Position numbers and translations under genes: made by a program. The notes under the pieces are model-generated. The model saw only the letters and a list, made by a program, of their open reading frames with translations. It made no database searches and was not told the origin of the DNA. DNA of 64,000 nt from assembly GCF_000758705.1 (NCBI RefSeq), contig NZ_CP009287.1, positions 744,001 to 808,000 of the forward strand, written 5' to 3'. Below are positions 36,020 through 45,341 of this stretch, one piece after another (the stretch's first letter is position 1; each line of letters begins with the position of its first letter). This stretch comes from Paenibacillus graminis (lineage in GTDB: Bacteria > Bacillota > Bacilli > Paenibacillales > Paenibacillaceae).

Positions 36020-37239
36020 TGTATAGGATATTATACAAGGTCAAAAATGCGGAGATCTTGGAAGCCTCAGAGGATACAAGCGATGCAGGCGGATGGGCTC
36101 CATCAGCGGACTAAAGCGGACAGAGGAGACCTCATTTTGCCAAAAATCTTGCTTTTTCAGCGGATACGGACTCAGGAGTCGTTATATCGTTCGATTGAGC
36201 CTGCAATAAAGGGGAAAGGGACAAATAAAGGCATCTCAGTCCGTTGTCCTGCTGAATAGACGAGTCTTCTTTCAATAACGGCTTTCCAGTCCGCAACTGC
36301 TGCGGATAGGTCGTGAAGGGAGCCCATCGTGTCCCAGAAGGACCCACACAATAATCTTAAGGCCTCCAATGCATGTCTTAACTGACTTTTGAGTGAGCAT
36401 TGTGCATGCAGTATAACAATATGAGTGCTGAGCAAGCCAAAAGACGCTAAGCCTGCCTATAGCACAACGATCGACATTGGCATGCCCCGTTGATTTGGAG
36501 CGGCGGGGAATCCCTGCGGCCGTAAGCTCCGTGTTGTTATTCACCCGCCAAGGTAATTTTGTTCTTGTGAAACACGAATTAACAAGATTCTAAATAAACA
36601 TTATGAAGCTGCTGCGTAGGGTTATGTACTCGTCCATGAGCTTGAGCAGATCAACTGGAACGCAGAAAAACAAAACAACCTTATCGCATCTGGCGGCAAG
36701 GCTGTAGCTAAAGGTTCCACGTTTCATGTTCAGAGCCGCTTCGAGTTCGATCGGACTGCGCGCCGTTGTATTCGCTGGGCCGCGTCGTGCTTATTGTTCT
36801 AGTAGTTCATGAAACCATTTCAAGTTTCATCTTGATTGGCCGCATGTTTGGGATCTCAATCATGCAGTTAACTGTTATTTCTGATTTTGTTTTGTTAGTT
36901 CACATCCTAATATCATGCCGTCGATGACAAAGGTTAATGGTGGAAAAAATTCCTGTTTACGCAACTTTAGTACCAAACCACACACGATTGTTTCCTTTCA
37001 ATGGGGAGGATACAGTAAGTATCCGTTTCACTTTTTGCTTTGTGTTAGGTTTTTTATTCTATATTTGGGTAAAAATGATGAATTTATTGTTATATATAGC
37101 CATTTTATTAAATTAAATGTGGCGAAATTATAAAATAATAAAATTATGCTATATTTCGACAATAACTTCTATTTGATAACTATATAATTAATGTTGTTGT
37201 TGGTTTGTTATATTATTAACCTAATTTTTAGGGGGATAT
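36020..37239. other. Gene-poor 1.2 kb between intron and biosynthetic cluster
   Basis: No convincing gene is seen. About 36628-36798 has an open plus-strand reading (YVLVHELEQINWNAEKQNNL and onward) without a start or RBS, which may be a decayed gene fragment of unknown family. From about 36,840 the sequence turns AT-rich. GGATAC-AGTAA-GTATCC (37008-37024) is a 6-bp inverted repeat. TATAAT at 37183-37188 is a possible -10 of the cluster without a clear -35, leaving a leader of about 50 bp before the first cluster gene. Confidence 0.5.
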
Positions 37240-37971
37240 ATGGAGAGTATAAAACTGGTTTGCATTCCGTATGCCGGCGGGTTAGCTTCCTTATACGGAA
37301 AGTGGAAGAAGTACATGCATCCAACAATAGAGATTATGCCAGTAGAACTTGCAGGCAGAGGTGTCAGATCCGGCATCCCTTTTTACCAAAGTGTGCATGA
37401 AGCGGCTGCCGATATCGCCCAGTCTCTGGCATTCACACTGCAGGATGAATCGTATGCGATCTGGGGCCATAGTGTAGGGAGTCTGATTGCTTTTGAGCTG
37501 GCACAGCAATTGCGTATGAGGGGCGTACATGATCCCCTCCATCTATTCTTCTCAGGAAGAGAGGGACCGCAATTGCCGATTGTCAATAACAGGGGATATG
37601 CGCTTCCCGATAATGCTTTTATCGAAGAAGTTTTACGTTACGAGGGAACACCTAAGGAACTGTTCGACTATAAGATACTTGCGGAACTGTTTCTCCCTAT
37701 TTTGCGTGCGGATTTTAAAATGGCGGAGACGTATAAATATAATCATCAGCAGGAGCCGCTTGATGCAGATATTTCCGTTTTATTCGGAACGGAGGATATG
37801 ACTCAAGAACAAGCTGCTGCCTGGCAGGCCGCCACGAACGGATCATGCTCAATCCATGCCTTTTCCGGGGGACATTTTTTCATAAATGAGCAGACTGAGC
37901 AAGTTTCCAACTTGATTAATAGTGTCTTATTGCCCACAAATACATTAATCACCGGCGCACCACTTTTTTAA
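37240..37971 (+). CDS. Type II thioesterase
   Basis: This 243-residue alpha/beta hydrolase removes wrong or stalled acyl groups from carrier proteins of NRPS/PKS lines (SrfAD/GrsT/RifR family). Visible features are VCIPYAGGLASLYGKW (oxyanion-hole region), PVELAGRGVR, WGHSVGSLIAFELAQQL with the nucleophile Ser78 (the G-H-S-x-G motif here has V and S where M and G are common), FGTEDM with a candidate Asp region, and SGGHFFI with His212. The start is ATG 37240 with AGGGGGA just upstream. It is the first gene of the cluster and is followed after 28 bp by the ABC transporters. Confidence 0.93.
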   Translation: MESIKLVCIPYAGGLASLYGKWKKYMHPTIEIMPVELAGRGVRSGIPFYQSVHEAAADIAQSLAFTLQDESYAIWGHSVGSLIAFELAQQLRMRGVHDPLHLFFSGREGPQLPIVNNRGYALPDNAFIEEVLRYEGTPKELFDYKILAELFLPILRADFKMAETYKYNHQQEPLDADISVLFGTEDMTQEQAAAWQAATNGSCSIHAFSGGHFFINEQTEQVSNLINSVLLPTNTLITGAPLF

Positions 37972-37999
37972 CTCAGGCTTCACGTGGAGGTTAGCTGCT

Positions 38000-39814
38000 T
38001 TGGTCAATAATGTTCAAATTCAGCCCGGTCAACACCTGGCAAGAAACAAGACCGATTCCTTTGGATTTTTGCTTTCATCAATGCTTGCATATAAATATGC
38101 ACTAGGTGCGTGTATTGTGGTTTCCTTACTGGCGGCCTCAATCGATTTGGGCATGACCTATATTATTCAGCAATCCATTAATCTGACCGGTACAAGCCAG
38201 AGCCAGGAAATCTACCGCATGCTGATGTACATGGCTGGGCTTATTGCCGGTGGTATGCTTGTTAAATTTATCACAAAGATTTTATCGGTCCGCATCAGTT
38301 CACATATGATTAAAGATCTTCAGTCCCAACTGATCAATAAGGTTGTGAAGCTGCCTTATTCATATCTTCATTCCCGCCAGACCGGCAGCGTGGTGTCTCT
38401 TCAATCCAGTGATTTCATTCAAATCCAGAATTTTCTCCAGAATGATTTGTTCAATTTGTTCTATTATCCTTTAATCATGCTTGGTAGCATATGCTATATG
38501 GCTATTTTATCCTGGAAGCTGCTGCTGTTTTGTACTTTTATTACTCCGATCTCAATTGTTCTAATTGTCCTGATAAGTAAACCAATCTCCCGAAGAATCC
38601 TTCAGCTCCAGGAAGATGTAGGGAACTCCAATGCCATTGTTCATGATGCCATTGCAGGGATTTCGACGTTAAAGGCCTACCGGTTGCAGTCTTTGTTTTC
38701 TGGAAAGTACCGGCGAGCAATAGACTCTGTAATGAGCCATACAGTTGCTATTGAAAAGAGACGTGCGTTATCATCACCGTTTATCGTCATTCTGCAGCTT
38801 GTTCCTTTTATTTTTTGCATTGTCTATGGCGGCTATTTATCTTTTCATGGCATCATGACGATTGGTGCGCTTGCAGGATTCATCCAGCTTCTCAATTATT
38901 TAATTCAACCCACCAGCCAGCTGCCTATGCTGATTAACAACTTCAGAGGTGTATTGGGAACGCTTACTCATGTTGAGGAACTGTTGACATATTCCGAAGA
39001 ACGTTCGGATGGCAAAGATATGATGGTGAATTCACAAGCTGAACCCCTTGAATTCAAGCAGCTTCATTTTAGCTATAATCCCGAACAGCCTGTATTAAAC
39101 GGAATAAACTTGTGCCTGAGAAAAAATAGTGTGACTGCTATTGTGGGGCCAAGCGGAAGCGGTAAATCTACGATTTTTAAGCTGATTAGCGGCTTCTATG
39201 AAGCAGATGACGGAGAACTGTTATTGTTTGGAGAACGCATTCAGAGTATTAATCTTGCTTCTATTAGATCGCAAATAGCTTTTGTGCCGCAGAAATCTCA
39301 GATTTTCCCGGCCTCTGTCGCTGAGAACATCTCTTATGGGAAACCGGATGCATCACGGGAAGAAATTATCGAAGCGGCCAGGCTTGCCAACGCCCATGAG
39401 TTTATTGCAGAGCTTCCCAACGGCTACGACACAGTAATGGGTGAGCAGGGTGTAGGCATGTCTGGAGGCCAAAAACAGCGGGTCGCCCTGGCGCGGGCAA
39501 TTCTCAAAGATGTACCGATTCTGCTCCTTGATGAAGCCACTTCGGCGCTGGATGCAATGTCTGAATCTCTTATTCAGAAGTCGATCGGGATTCTTTCCCG
39601 GAATAAGACCATCGTTATCGTCGCTCACCGGTTATCTACAGTTGAACATGCAGATCAAATCATTGTGCTGGACCAGGGAAAGATTGTGGAGAGAGGCACC
39701 CATAGTGAATTGCTGATACGAAAAGGATTGTACGCTTCGTTATATGAGCAAGACCATAGGCCTGGTTCAAAGGATCAGAATGGAGGAGCGTATGCCGCTG
39801 CCGAAATGGAATAA
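38000..39814 (+). CDS. ABC exporter half-transporter 1 (type I, fused permease-ATPase)
   Basis: The 604-residue protein has a six-helix membrane domain (about 25-320) and an ATPase domain (about 345-580). Walker A is GPSGSGKSTIFK, the signature is GVGMSGGQKQRVALARAIL and Walker B is ILLLDEATSALD, with a switch His in VAHRLST. The TTG start at 38000 has GTGGAGG about 9 bases upstream. The end overlaps the next transporter gene by 23 bp. The two may form a heterodimer that exports the cluster product or gives self-resistance; this is inferred from position. Confidence 0.93.
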   Translation: MVNNVQIQPGQHLARNKTDSFGFLLSSMLAYKYALGACIVVSLLAASIDLGMTYIIQQSINLTGTSQSQEIYRMLMYMAGLIAGGMLVKFITKILSVRISSHMIKDLQSQLINKVVKLPYSYLHSRQTGSVVSLQSSDFIQIQNFLQNDLFNLFYYPLIMLGSICYMAILSWKLLLFCTFITPISIVLIVLISKPISRRILQLQEDVGNSNAIVHDAIAGISTLKAYRLQSLFSGKYRRAIDSVMSHTVAIEKRRALSSPFIVILQLVPFIFCIVYGGYLSFHGIMTIGALAGFIQLLNYLIQPTSQLPMLINNFRGVLGTLTHVEELLTYSEERSDGKDMMVNSQAEPLEFKQLHFSYNPEQPVLNGINLCLRKNSVTAIVGPSGSGKSTIFKLISGFYEADDGELLLFGERIQSINLASIRSQIAFVPQKSQIFPASVAENISYGKPDASREEIIEAARLANAHEFIAELPNGYDTVMGEQGVGMSGGQKQRVALARAILKDVPILLLDEATSALDAMSESLIQKSIGILSRNKTIVIVAHRLSTVEHADQIIVLDQGKIVERGTHSELLIRKGLYASLYEQDHRPGSKDQNGGAYAAAEME

Positions 39815-41543
39815 TTCTGAATTAAAAGTCGCCTATCAGTGTATAAAGCCGAATTTCATACTCTATATTACTGGCGTAATCGGCAACAGTATTACGGAAG
39901 CCAGTATATTTGCCACCATTGCATTTGTGTTCCGGGATATGCTGAATGCCGGAGCTAACAGGGATTATTCCTTATTACAGCGAGGGATATGGATAATATC
40001 GATTGAGGCTGTCATAGCATGCATCCTGCTGGTTGTATTTGGTTACATGTTCAATGTGAGCGTTAAAAAGGCTATGGCAAACCTGAGAATAAGGATTGTT
40101 GACCGGACCCTTGATATTAGCATGGATTCAATAGACAAGCTTCATAGCGGGGATCTGATTTCCAGAATAAATACCGATATTCAGACCGTAGAAACGATTT
40201 TTACTAATCAAATCCCGAGATTGATATACGCCATTATATATGGGGTCAGCTCCGCTATACTAATGATCCTGCTGAATTGGCAGATTGCTCTTGTTGTTAT
40301 CGCATTGGGGGCTGCTTTGATTACGGTAAACGGCCTCTTTATGAGATCTTTTCGTAAGGCAGGCGATCAAATTCAATCGTGTCACGGTGAGCTGAATACT
40401 GCGCTTGTTGATGTGCTCGACGGAAATGAGACGGTCAAACTGTTCTCCATGGAAACGATAATGATCCGCAAGTATGGTGAGATTAAAAATAACTTGTTGG
40501 ATTTAACGGTTAAGAGAGGACAGATTCAAGGAATCCTGGATTCTATTAATTTTTTGCTGAGTTCCCTTAATTATGTCGGAATTCTGGTTGTGGGCAGCTA
40601 TCTGGTATCCAGAAAATTTATAAATCTCGGAGATATTGGAGCCATCGTCCAATTTGCTATGGGCTTGACTTTTATGTTTCAGCAGTTAGGGAGCCTGCTC
40701 ACACAGCTTCAGGGCTCATTGTCCGGAATGAAGAGGGTCCGAGAGCTTGAAGAGCTGCCGGTGGAGCCATCGGATTATCCGGGGGGGAAGCTTTTGGTGT
40801 CCGGAATTCCGGATGAGCCGGTCATCAAATGTGCTGATGTCTCCTTTGCATATGACAATGACAAGGAAGTGCTGAGCCATATTTCTTTTCAAGCCGGGTA
40901 TAACGAGACTATTGCCTTTGTAGGGGGCAGCGGGAGCGGGAAGAGCACGCTCATGAAACTGTTGCTGAAATTCTATTTACCTACAAAAGGCACACTCTCT
41001 GTTTTTAATACTTCAATAAAGGAGGTTAGTCCAGAGGTTCTGAGAGAACAGATTGCGTATGTTTCACAGGAAGCTTATTTATTTCAAGGGACTCTCGAAG
41101 AGAATATTCGAATGGGAAGACGGGGGGCGACGTTCGATGAAGTTGCAGCAGCGGCCCAGCGGGCCAATGCAGACGAGTTTATTAGAGATCTGAGTGACGG
41201 ATATCAGACACGGATTGGAGAAGGCGGGTTCCAGCTTTCCGGGGGGCAGATTCAGCGTGTCGCTTTGGCGAGGGCCTTTCTCAGCAACGCCGGCATTGTT
41301 TTGCTGGATGAAGCTACCTCGGCCTTGGATAATACTTCTGAGAGAATGATCCAAAAGGCAGTAGATTCTTTAAGGGAAGAACGGACGGTGATTGTGATCG
41401 CGCATAAGCTGTCAACGGTTAGGAATGCAACAAAAATCTATGTATTGAATAATGGGCACATTCAGGAAGAAGGCAGCCATGAAGAATTGCTTTCTGCAAG
41501 AGGAATGTATTGGCGTATGGTAGAGCGTAACTTTACTGCATAG
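39792..41543 (+). CDS. ABC exporter half-transporter 2 (type I, fused permease-ATPase)
   Basis: The 583-residue protein has a membrane domain (about 20-310; INTDIQTVETIFTNQIPRL is a typical coupling-helix segment). The ATPase has Walker A GGSGSGKSTLMK, the signature FQLSGGQIQRVALARAFLS, Walker B IVLLDEATSALD and IAHKLST. Both half-transporters keep an intact Walker B Glu. The ATG at 39792 is chosen because GGAGG lies 5 bases upstream, inside the end of the preceding gene; starts at 39744 and 39780 are possible. It is cotranscribed with its partner and with the NRPS gene 42 bp downstream. Confidence 0.93.
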   Translation: MPLPKWNNSELKVAYQCIKPNFILYITGVIGNSITEASIFATIAFVFRDMLNAGANRDYSLLQRGIWIISIEAVIACILLVVFGYMFNVSVKKAMANLRIRIVDRTLDISMDSIDKLHSGDLISRINTDIQTVETIFTNQIPRLIYAIIYGVSSAILMILLNWQIALVVIALGAALITVNGLFMRSFRKAGDQIQSCHGELNTALVDVLDGNETVKLFSMETIMIRKYGEIKNNLLDLTVKRGQIQGILDSINFLLSSLNYVGILVVGSYLVSRKFINLGDIGAIVQFAMGLTFMFQQLGSLLTQLQGSLSGMKRVRELEELPVEPSDYPGGKLLVSGIPDEPVIKCADVSFAYDNDKEVLSHISFQAGYNETIAFVGGSGSGKSTLMKLLLKFYLPTKGTLSVFNTSIKEVSPEVLREQIAYVSQEAYLFQGTLEENIRMGRRGATFDEVAAAAQRANADEFIRDLSDGYQTRIGEGGFQLSGGQIQRVALARAFLSNAGIVLLDEATSALDNTSERMIQKAVDSLREERTVIVIAHKLSTVRNATKIYVLNNGHIQEEGSHEELLSARGMYWRMVERNFTA

Positions 41544-41585
41544 TGGAAAAATGGATCAAATACTAATCTCAATAGGAGAATAACC

Positions 41586-44500
41586 ATGACCAATTATTAT
41601 CCGTTAACACATCCGCAGATGCGGATATGGAATATTGAACTTCTATATCCGAAAACGGCCATAAATAATATTACCGCCAAATATAAATTCAAAACACTCC
41701 TTTCTCCCGAACTGCTTGAACAAGCATTAAATGCGGTTGTGGAAGCCCACGAAGGAATGCGGCTGAGAATGGTCAGAAGCCAGCTGCAGGTTGAACAATA
41801 TGTTTCGGAGTATCGCCCCTTTCCATTGCCGCGTTATACATTCGATTCTCTGGATCAGCTGGAGAAATGGGTATCGGAAAAAGCGACTATACCTTTTGAA
41901 CTGAATGACAGTAACTTATTTGAATTTGCATATCTGTTTGCAGAGGGGACTTCATATTTATATGTCAAGCAGCATCATTTGACGACGGACGCATGGTCGC
42001 TGTCCTTATTGTTTAACACGGCAATGAAATATTACGAGGATTTTAATAATGGGCTTTCTGCTGTCCAGGAAAAAGGGCATTCTTACCTCAGTTATTTGGA
42101 ATCTGAGCATAATTATAAAAGTTCTGCCCGTTTTGAAAAAAACCGCAAATTTTGGATGGAACATTATGCGGAAATCCCAGAGGTCTGCTCAGTAAAGGAA
42201 CCTTTAAATGAGGAGCGGGGAGTCGCGGCCAAAAACCGGGAATATATCCTTTCGAAAAATGTAACAGAGGAAATCAATGTGTTTTGCGAAGAGAATCAGA
42301 TCAACGTGTTCCGGTTGCTGACAGGCATCTTGTACATCTATTTGTATAGAGTAACCTCCAATTCCAGAATTACAATTGGAATGCCACTGCACAACAGAAC
42401 TACCCCCATTGAAAAGCAGACTATGGGAACTTATATCAGCACAGCGCCTTTTGTACTAGATATGCATGAACAAATGGACTTGATGGAGCTTCTTCAAAAG
42501 ATAACCAGGGAGCAGTCGGAAGTCATCAGAAATCAAAGGTATCCTTTTGAATTACTGATCCAGGACTTGCGCAAAACAAATCCTGATTTAATGGATTATG
42601 ATCTCTTCCGGGTGATGTTATCTTATCAGAATGCCAAATACGACTCGGAGTGGCTGGACGATACTCAGTGGGTCTTCAATGGTACTGAGCTGTACGATTT
42701 GTCCATCCATATAAGCGACCGGGAGAACAGCGGTTTAATGAAATTTGAATTTCACTATTCCTCTAACATCTTCAATGCTGAAGATATCGAAGCACTGATT
42801 GCACAATACTTCCTTTTGTTGCAAGGTGCCATTCAAAACCCCCGCAGCAGTATCAGTTCCCTGAGCATGCTGTCTGGCGAGGAAGAACAACGGCTGCTGA
42901 ATCTTAATACCGGTACAAGTTTTGCATTGCCGGAGGGTATAACTGCTGTACAGGAACTCTTTGAGAAGCAAGTCCTACAACATCCATCACATGTTGCTGT
43001 CCGGACCGCCACCCAAACGCTTACCTATTCCGAACTGAACACACAGGGCAACCGAATTGCCAGATCGCTGCGGAATCTGGGGGTCAAAGGGATTGTGGGG
43101 CTGATGATCAGCCGTTCGGCTAATATGCCTGCTGCCATTATTGGCATTTTGAAGGCAGGAGCTGCCTATCTGCCGATTGATCCTGAATTCCCTGCGGACC
43201 GCATCAGCTACATGCTGGAGGACAGCGGTGCAGCTGTTCTGTTAGCGGAGCGAAAGTTCGCTGATTTCATTGGTTTTTCAGGCGAATTCATCTTTTTGGA
43301 AGATCTGCTGGAAGACTGCCCGGATGGCGGAAATGTTCCACTTTCCAATACTATTAATGATTTGGCTTATGTGATCTATACTTCAGGTTCGACGGGAAAA
43401 CCTAAAGGGGTGATGATTGAACATCAAGCTGTCCTCAATTTTTTTAACGGGATGATCTCCCGGATTTCTTTTAATGATTCCAAGAAAATCCTTGGGCTCA
43501 CTACAATTTCCTTTGACATTTTTGTGCTGGAGATGCTGCTTCCGTTAACGGTTGGAATGGAGATAGTTATCGCCGGGGAAAAAGAGCAGGTAGATCCGCA
43601 TTTGCTGAGTGAGCTTATTAGCCGCCATTCGGTCGATATGCTTCAGATAACCCCTTCCCGATTACAATTGATACTTAGTCAATCGGACACCAAACTTTGC
43701 CTACAGCATTTGAGTGAAATCATGATAGGTGGGGAAGCTTTGCCGATGCATCTGCTGGAAGCCTTGGGGAAATACACTTCGGCCAAAATCTATAATATGT
43801 ACGGTCCCACGGAAACTACAGTCTGGTCTACGGTAGAAGAGGTGACAAAAGCCCGCCAAATCACATTAGGTAAACCCATTATCAATACGCAAATTTATAT
43901 TGTTAATCAGCAGGGCCTTCTTCAACCGCCAGGAGTTGCCGGGGAACTATGCATATCCGGACTTGGGCTGGCGAGAGGTTATATGAACAATCCTGATCTG
44001 ACATCCTCTTTGTTTGTACCGAATCCCTTTTATAAAGGAGATAAAGGCTCTTCCGCCAGAATGTATCGTACCGGTGATATGGCAAGGTGGAAGAAGGATG
44101 GAAGCATCGAATATATTGGCAGAAAGAATAATCAGGTCAAGTTAAGAGGATATCGGATAGAGTTAGAGGAGATTGAGGCTGTGATGCTTGGGATTCCGGG
44201 TATCACCGGATGCACCGTGCTAATTCGGCAATTGCCAAATGGTGAGCAGGCGATGATTGCTTACTACAAGGCGGACCAAAAGATAGCGGTACAGCTGATC
44301 CGTGAGCGCCTGATTCGTACACTTCCAAGCTACATGATGCCTACTGCATTTATGCAGCTCGATGAGTTTCCGATGACTCCCAACGGGAAAATGGACCGCA
44401 AATCGTTCCCAACACCGGATTTCTCCAAACTTTCAGCTCATTTTCCTGAAAACGAATCTCTGAGTGAACACGAAAGAAACATTATTGCAATTTGGAAAAA

Positions 44501-45326
44501 CCTACTCTGTCTGGAACACATCGGATTATACAGCAGTTTCTTTGAACTGGGAGGAAATTCTGTGTTGTTGGTTCAAATGCATGAAATGCTGGACCGGTTA
44601 TATCCCGGTGTGACATCGGTAGCCGATGTTTTTGCAAATCCGTCTCCATTCAAGCTGGCGCAGTTCATCATTATGCAAAATGAAAAAATAACAAGCCGCA
44701 TAGAACCGCTGACGCTTCAGGCCGATTACAGAGTTCAAGAAGCGGACAAGGAAGCGGTGAACTTTCAGTGTGATTTATCGGGTTACATTAAAGCGCTTCA
44801 AATCACTTCTCTGTCAGAAAATCATCAAATTATAAATATTTTGCTATCTGTTTTTGTCTATAGTCTATCTCTTTTAAGTGAACACAATCAAATGTGCATT
44901 CCCATTTTTTCAGAAGGAGAGGATACGCTTTCAGTTCTAAACGCCGACCTGTGCCAGATTTCTAATTTTACGGAGTTGCTTTATTCCATAGATTCTGCCT
45001 ACCAACAACGTAAGCCCGTACCCATCAAGAAGGATGAAGTTATGACCCGTAATGGCTCCAAGTGTTCAATTAGCGGAGAATTTTATCCCTTATTTATGAC
45101 TGGAGCAAGAGTGGATTCGTTCCTTATCCGCGGTTTTGATCTTATTTTTCATATCAAAGTCTGTACTGTTTCCGAGCTTAGAGTTGATGTGATTTATAAT
45201 CCGCAATCGATGTCAAGAGAGACCGTTGAATTGCTGATCGAGCATTATATTTCCGCTCTTGAAGAGATAGAGGCACATAATGTTGTAAGAGATATAGCCT
45301 CGACAAATGATCTGCAAACTAATTAA
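41586..45326 (+). CDS. NRPS loading/first module: C-A(Gly)-T plus half C domain
   Basis: The protein has 1,246 residues. The N-terminal condensation domain (about 1-430, YPLTHPQMRIWNIE) has the active site HHLTTDA (His130, His131, Asp135), with Ala where Gly is usual. Being first in the line, it may be a starter type that acylates the amino acid. The adenylation domain (about 470-960) shows VIYTSGSTGKPKGVMIEH, NMYGPTETTVW, YRTGDMARW and NGKMDRKS. Aligned to GrsA by eye, its code is DILQMGMVWK, a glycine-type code. The carrier domain has FFELGGNS (Ser992). Residues about 1045-1246 resemble only the C-terminal half of a condensation domain (VDVIYNPQSMSRETVELLIE) without HHxxxDG. The gene is followed by the AT gene after 15 bp. 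Confidence 0.92.
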   Translation: MTNYYPLTHPQMRIWNIELLYPKTAINNITAKYKFKTLLSPELLEQALNAVVEAHEGMRLRMVRSQLQVEQYVSEYRPFPLPRYTFDSLDQLEKWVSEKATIPFELNDSNLFEFAYLFAEGTSYLYVKQHHLTTDAWSLSLLFNTAMKYYEDFNNGLSAVQEKGHSYLSYLESEHNYKSSARFEKNRKFWMEHYAEIPEVCSVKEPLNEERGVAAKNREYILSKNVTEEINVFCEENQINVFRLLTGILYIYLYRVTSNSRITIGMPLHNRTTPIEKQTMGTYISTAPFVLDMHEQMDLMELLQKITREQSEVIRNQRYPFELLIQDLRKTNPDLMDYDLFRVMLSYQNAKYDSEWLDDTQWVFNGTELYDLSIHISDRENSGLMKFEFHYSSNIFNAEDIEALIAQYFLLLQGAIQNPRSSISSLSMLSGEEEQRLLNLNTGTSFALPEGITAVQELFEKQVLQHPSHVAVRTATQTLTYSELNTQGNRIARSLRNLGVKGIVGLMISRSANMPAAIIGILKAGAAYLPIDPEFPADRISYMLEDSGAAVLLAERKFADFIGFSGEFIFLEDLLEDCPDGGNVPLSNTINDLAYVIYTSGSTGKPKGVMIEHQAVLNFFNGMISRISFNDSKKILGLTTISFDIFVLEMLLPLTVGMEIVIAGEKEQVDPHLLSELISRHSVDMLQITPSRLQLILSQSDTKLCLQHLSEIMIGGEALPMHLLEALGKYTSAKIYNMYGPTETTVWSTVEEVTKARQITLGKPIINTQIYIVNQQGLLQPPGVAGELCISGLGLARGYMNNPDLTSSLFVPNPFYKGDKGSSARMYRTGDMARWKKDGSIEYIGRKNNQVKLRGYRIELEEIEAVMLGIPGITGCTVLIRQLPNGEQAMIAYYKADQKIAVQLIRERLIRTLPSYMMPTAFMQLDEFPMTPNGKMDRKSFPTPDFSKLSAHFPENESLSEHERNIIAIWKNLLCLEHIGLYSSFFELGGNSVLLVQMHEMLDRLYPGVTSVADVFANPSPFKLAQFIIMQNEKITSRIEPLTLQADYRVQEADKEAVNFQCDLSGYIKALQITSLSENHQIINILLSVFVYSLSLLSEHNQMCIPIFSEGEDTLSVLNADLCQISNFTELLYSIDSAYQQRKPVPIKKDEVMTRNGSKCSISGEFYPLFMTGARVDSFLIRGFDLIFHIKVCTVSELRVDVIYNPQSMSRETVELLIEHYISALEEIEAHNVVRDIASTNDLQTN

Positions 45327-45341
45327 AAGGAGAATGCTGAA

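Noticed and set aside
36915-37133. 72-codon ORF before the biosynthetic cluster
   Set aside because: No Shine-Dalgarno, composition typical of AT-rich leader DNA, no recognised family.
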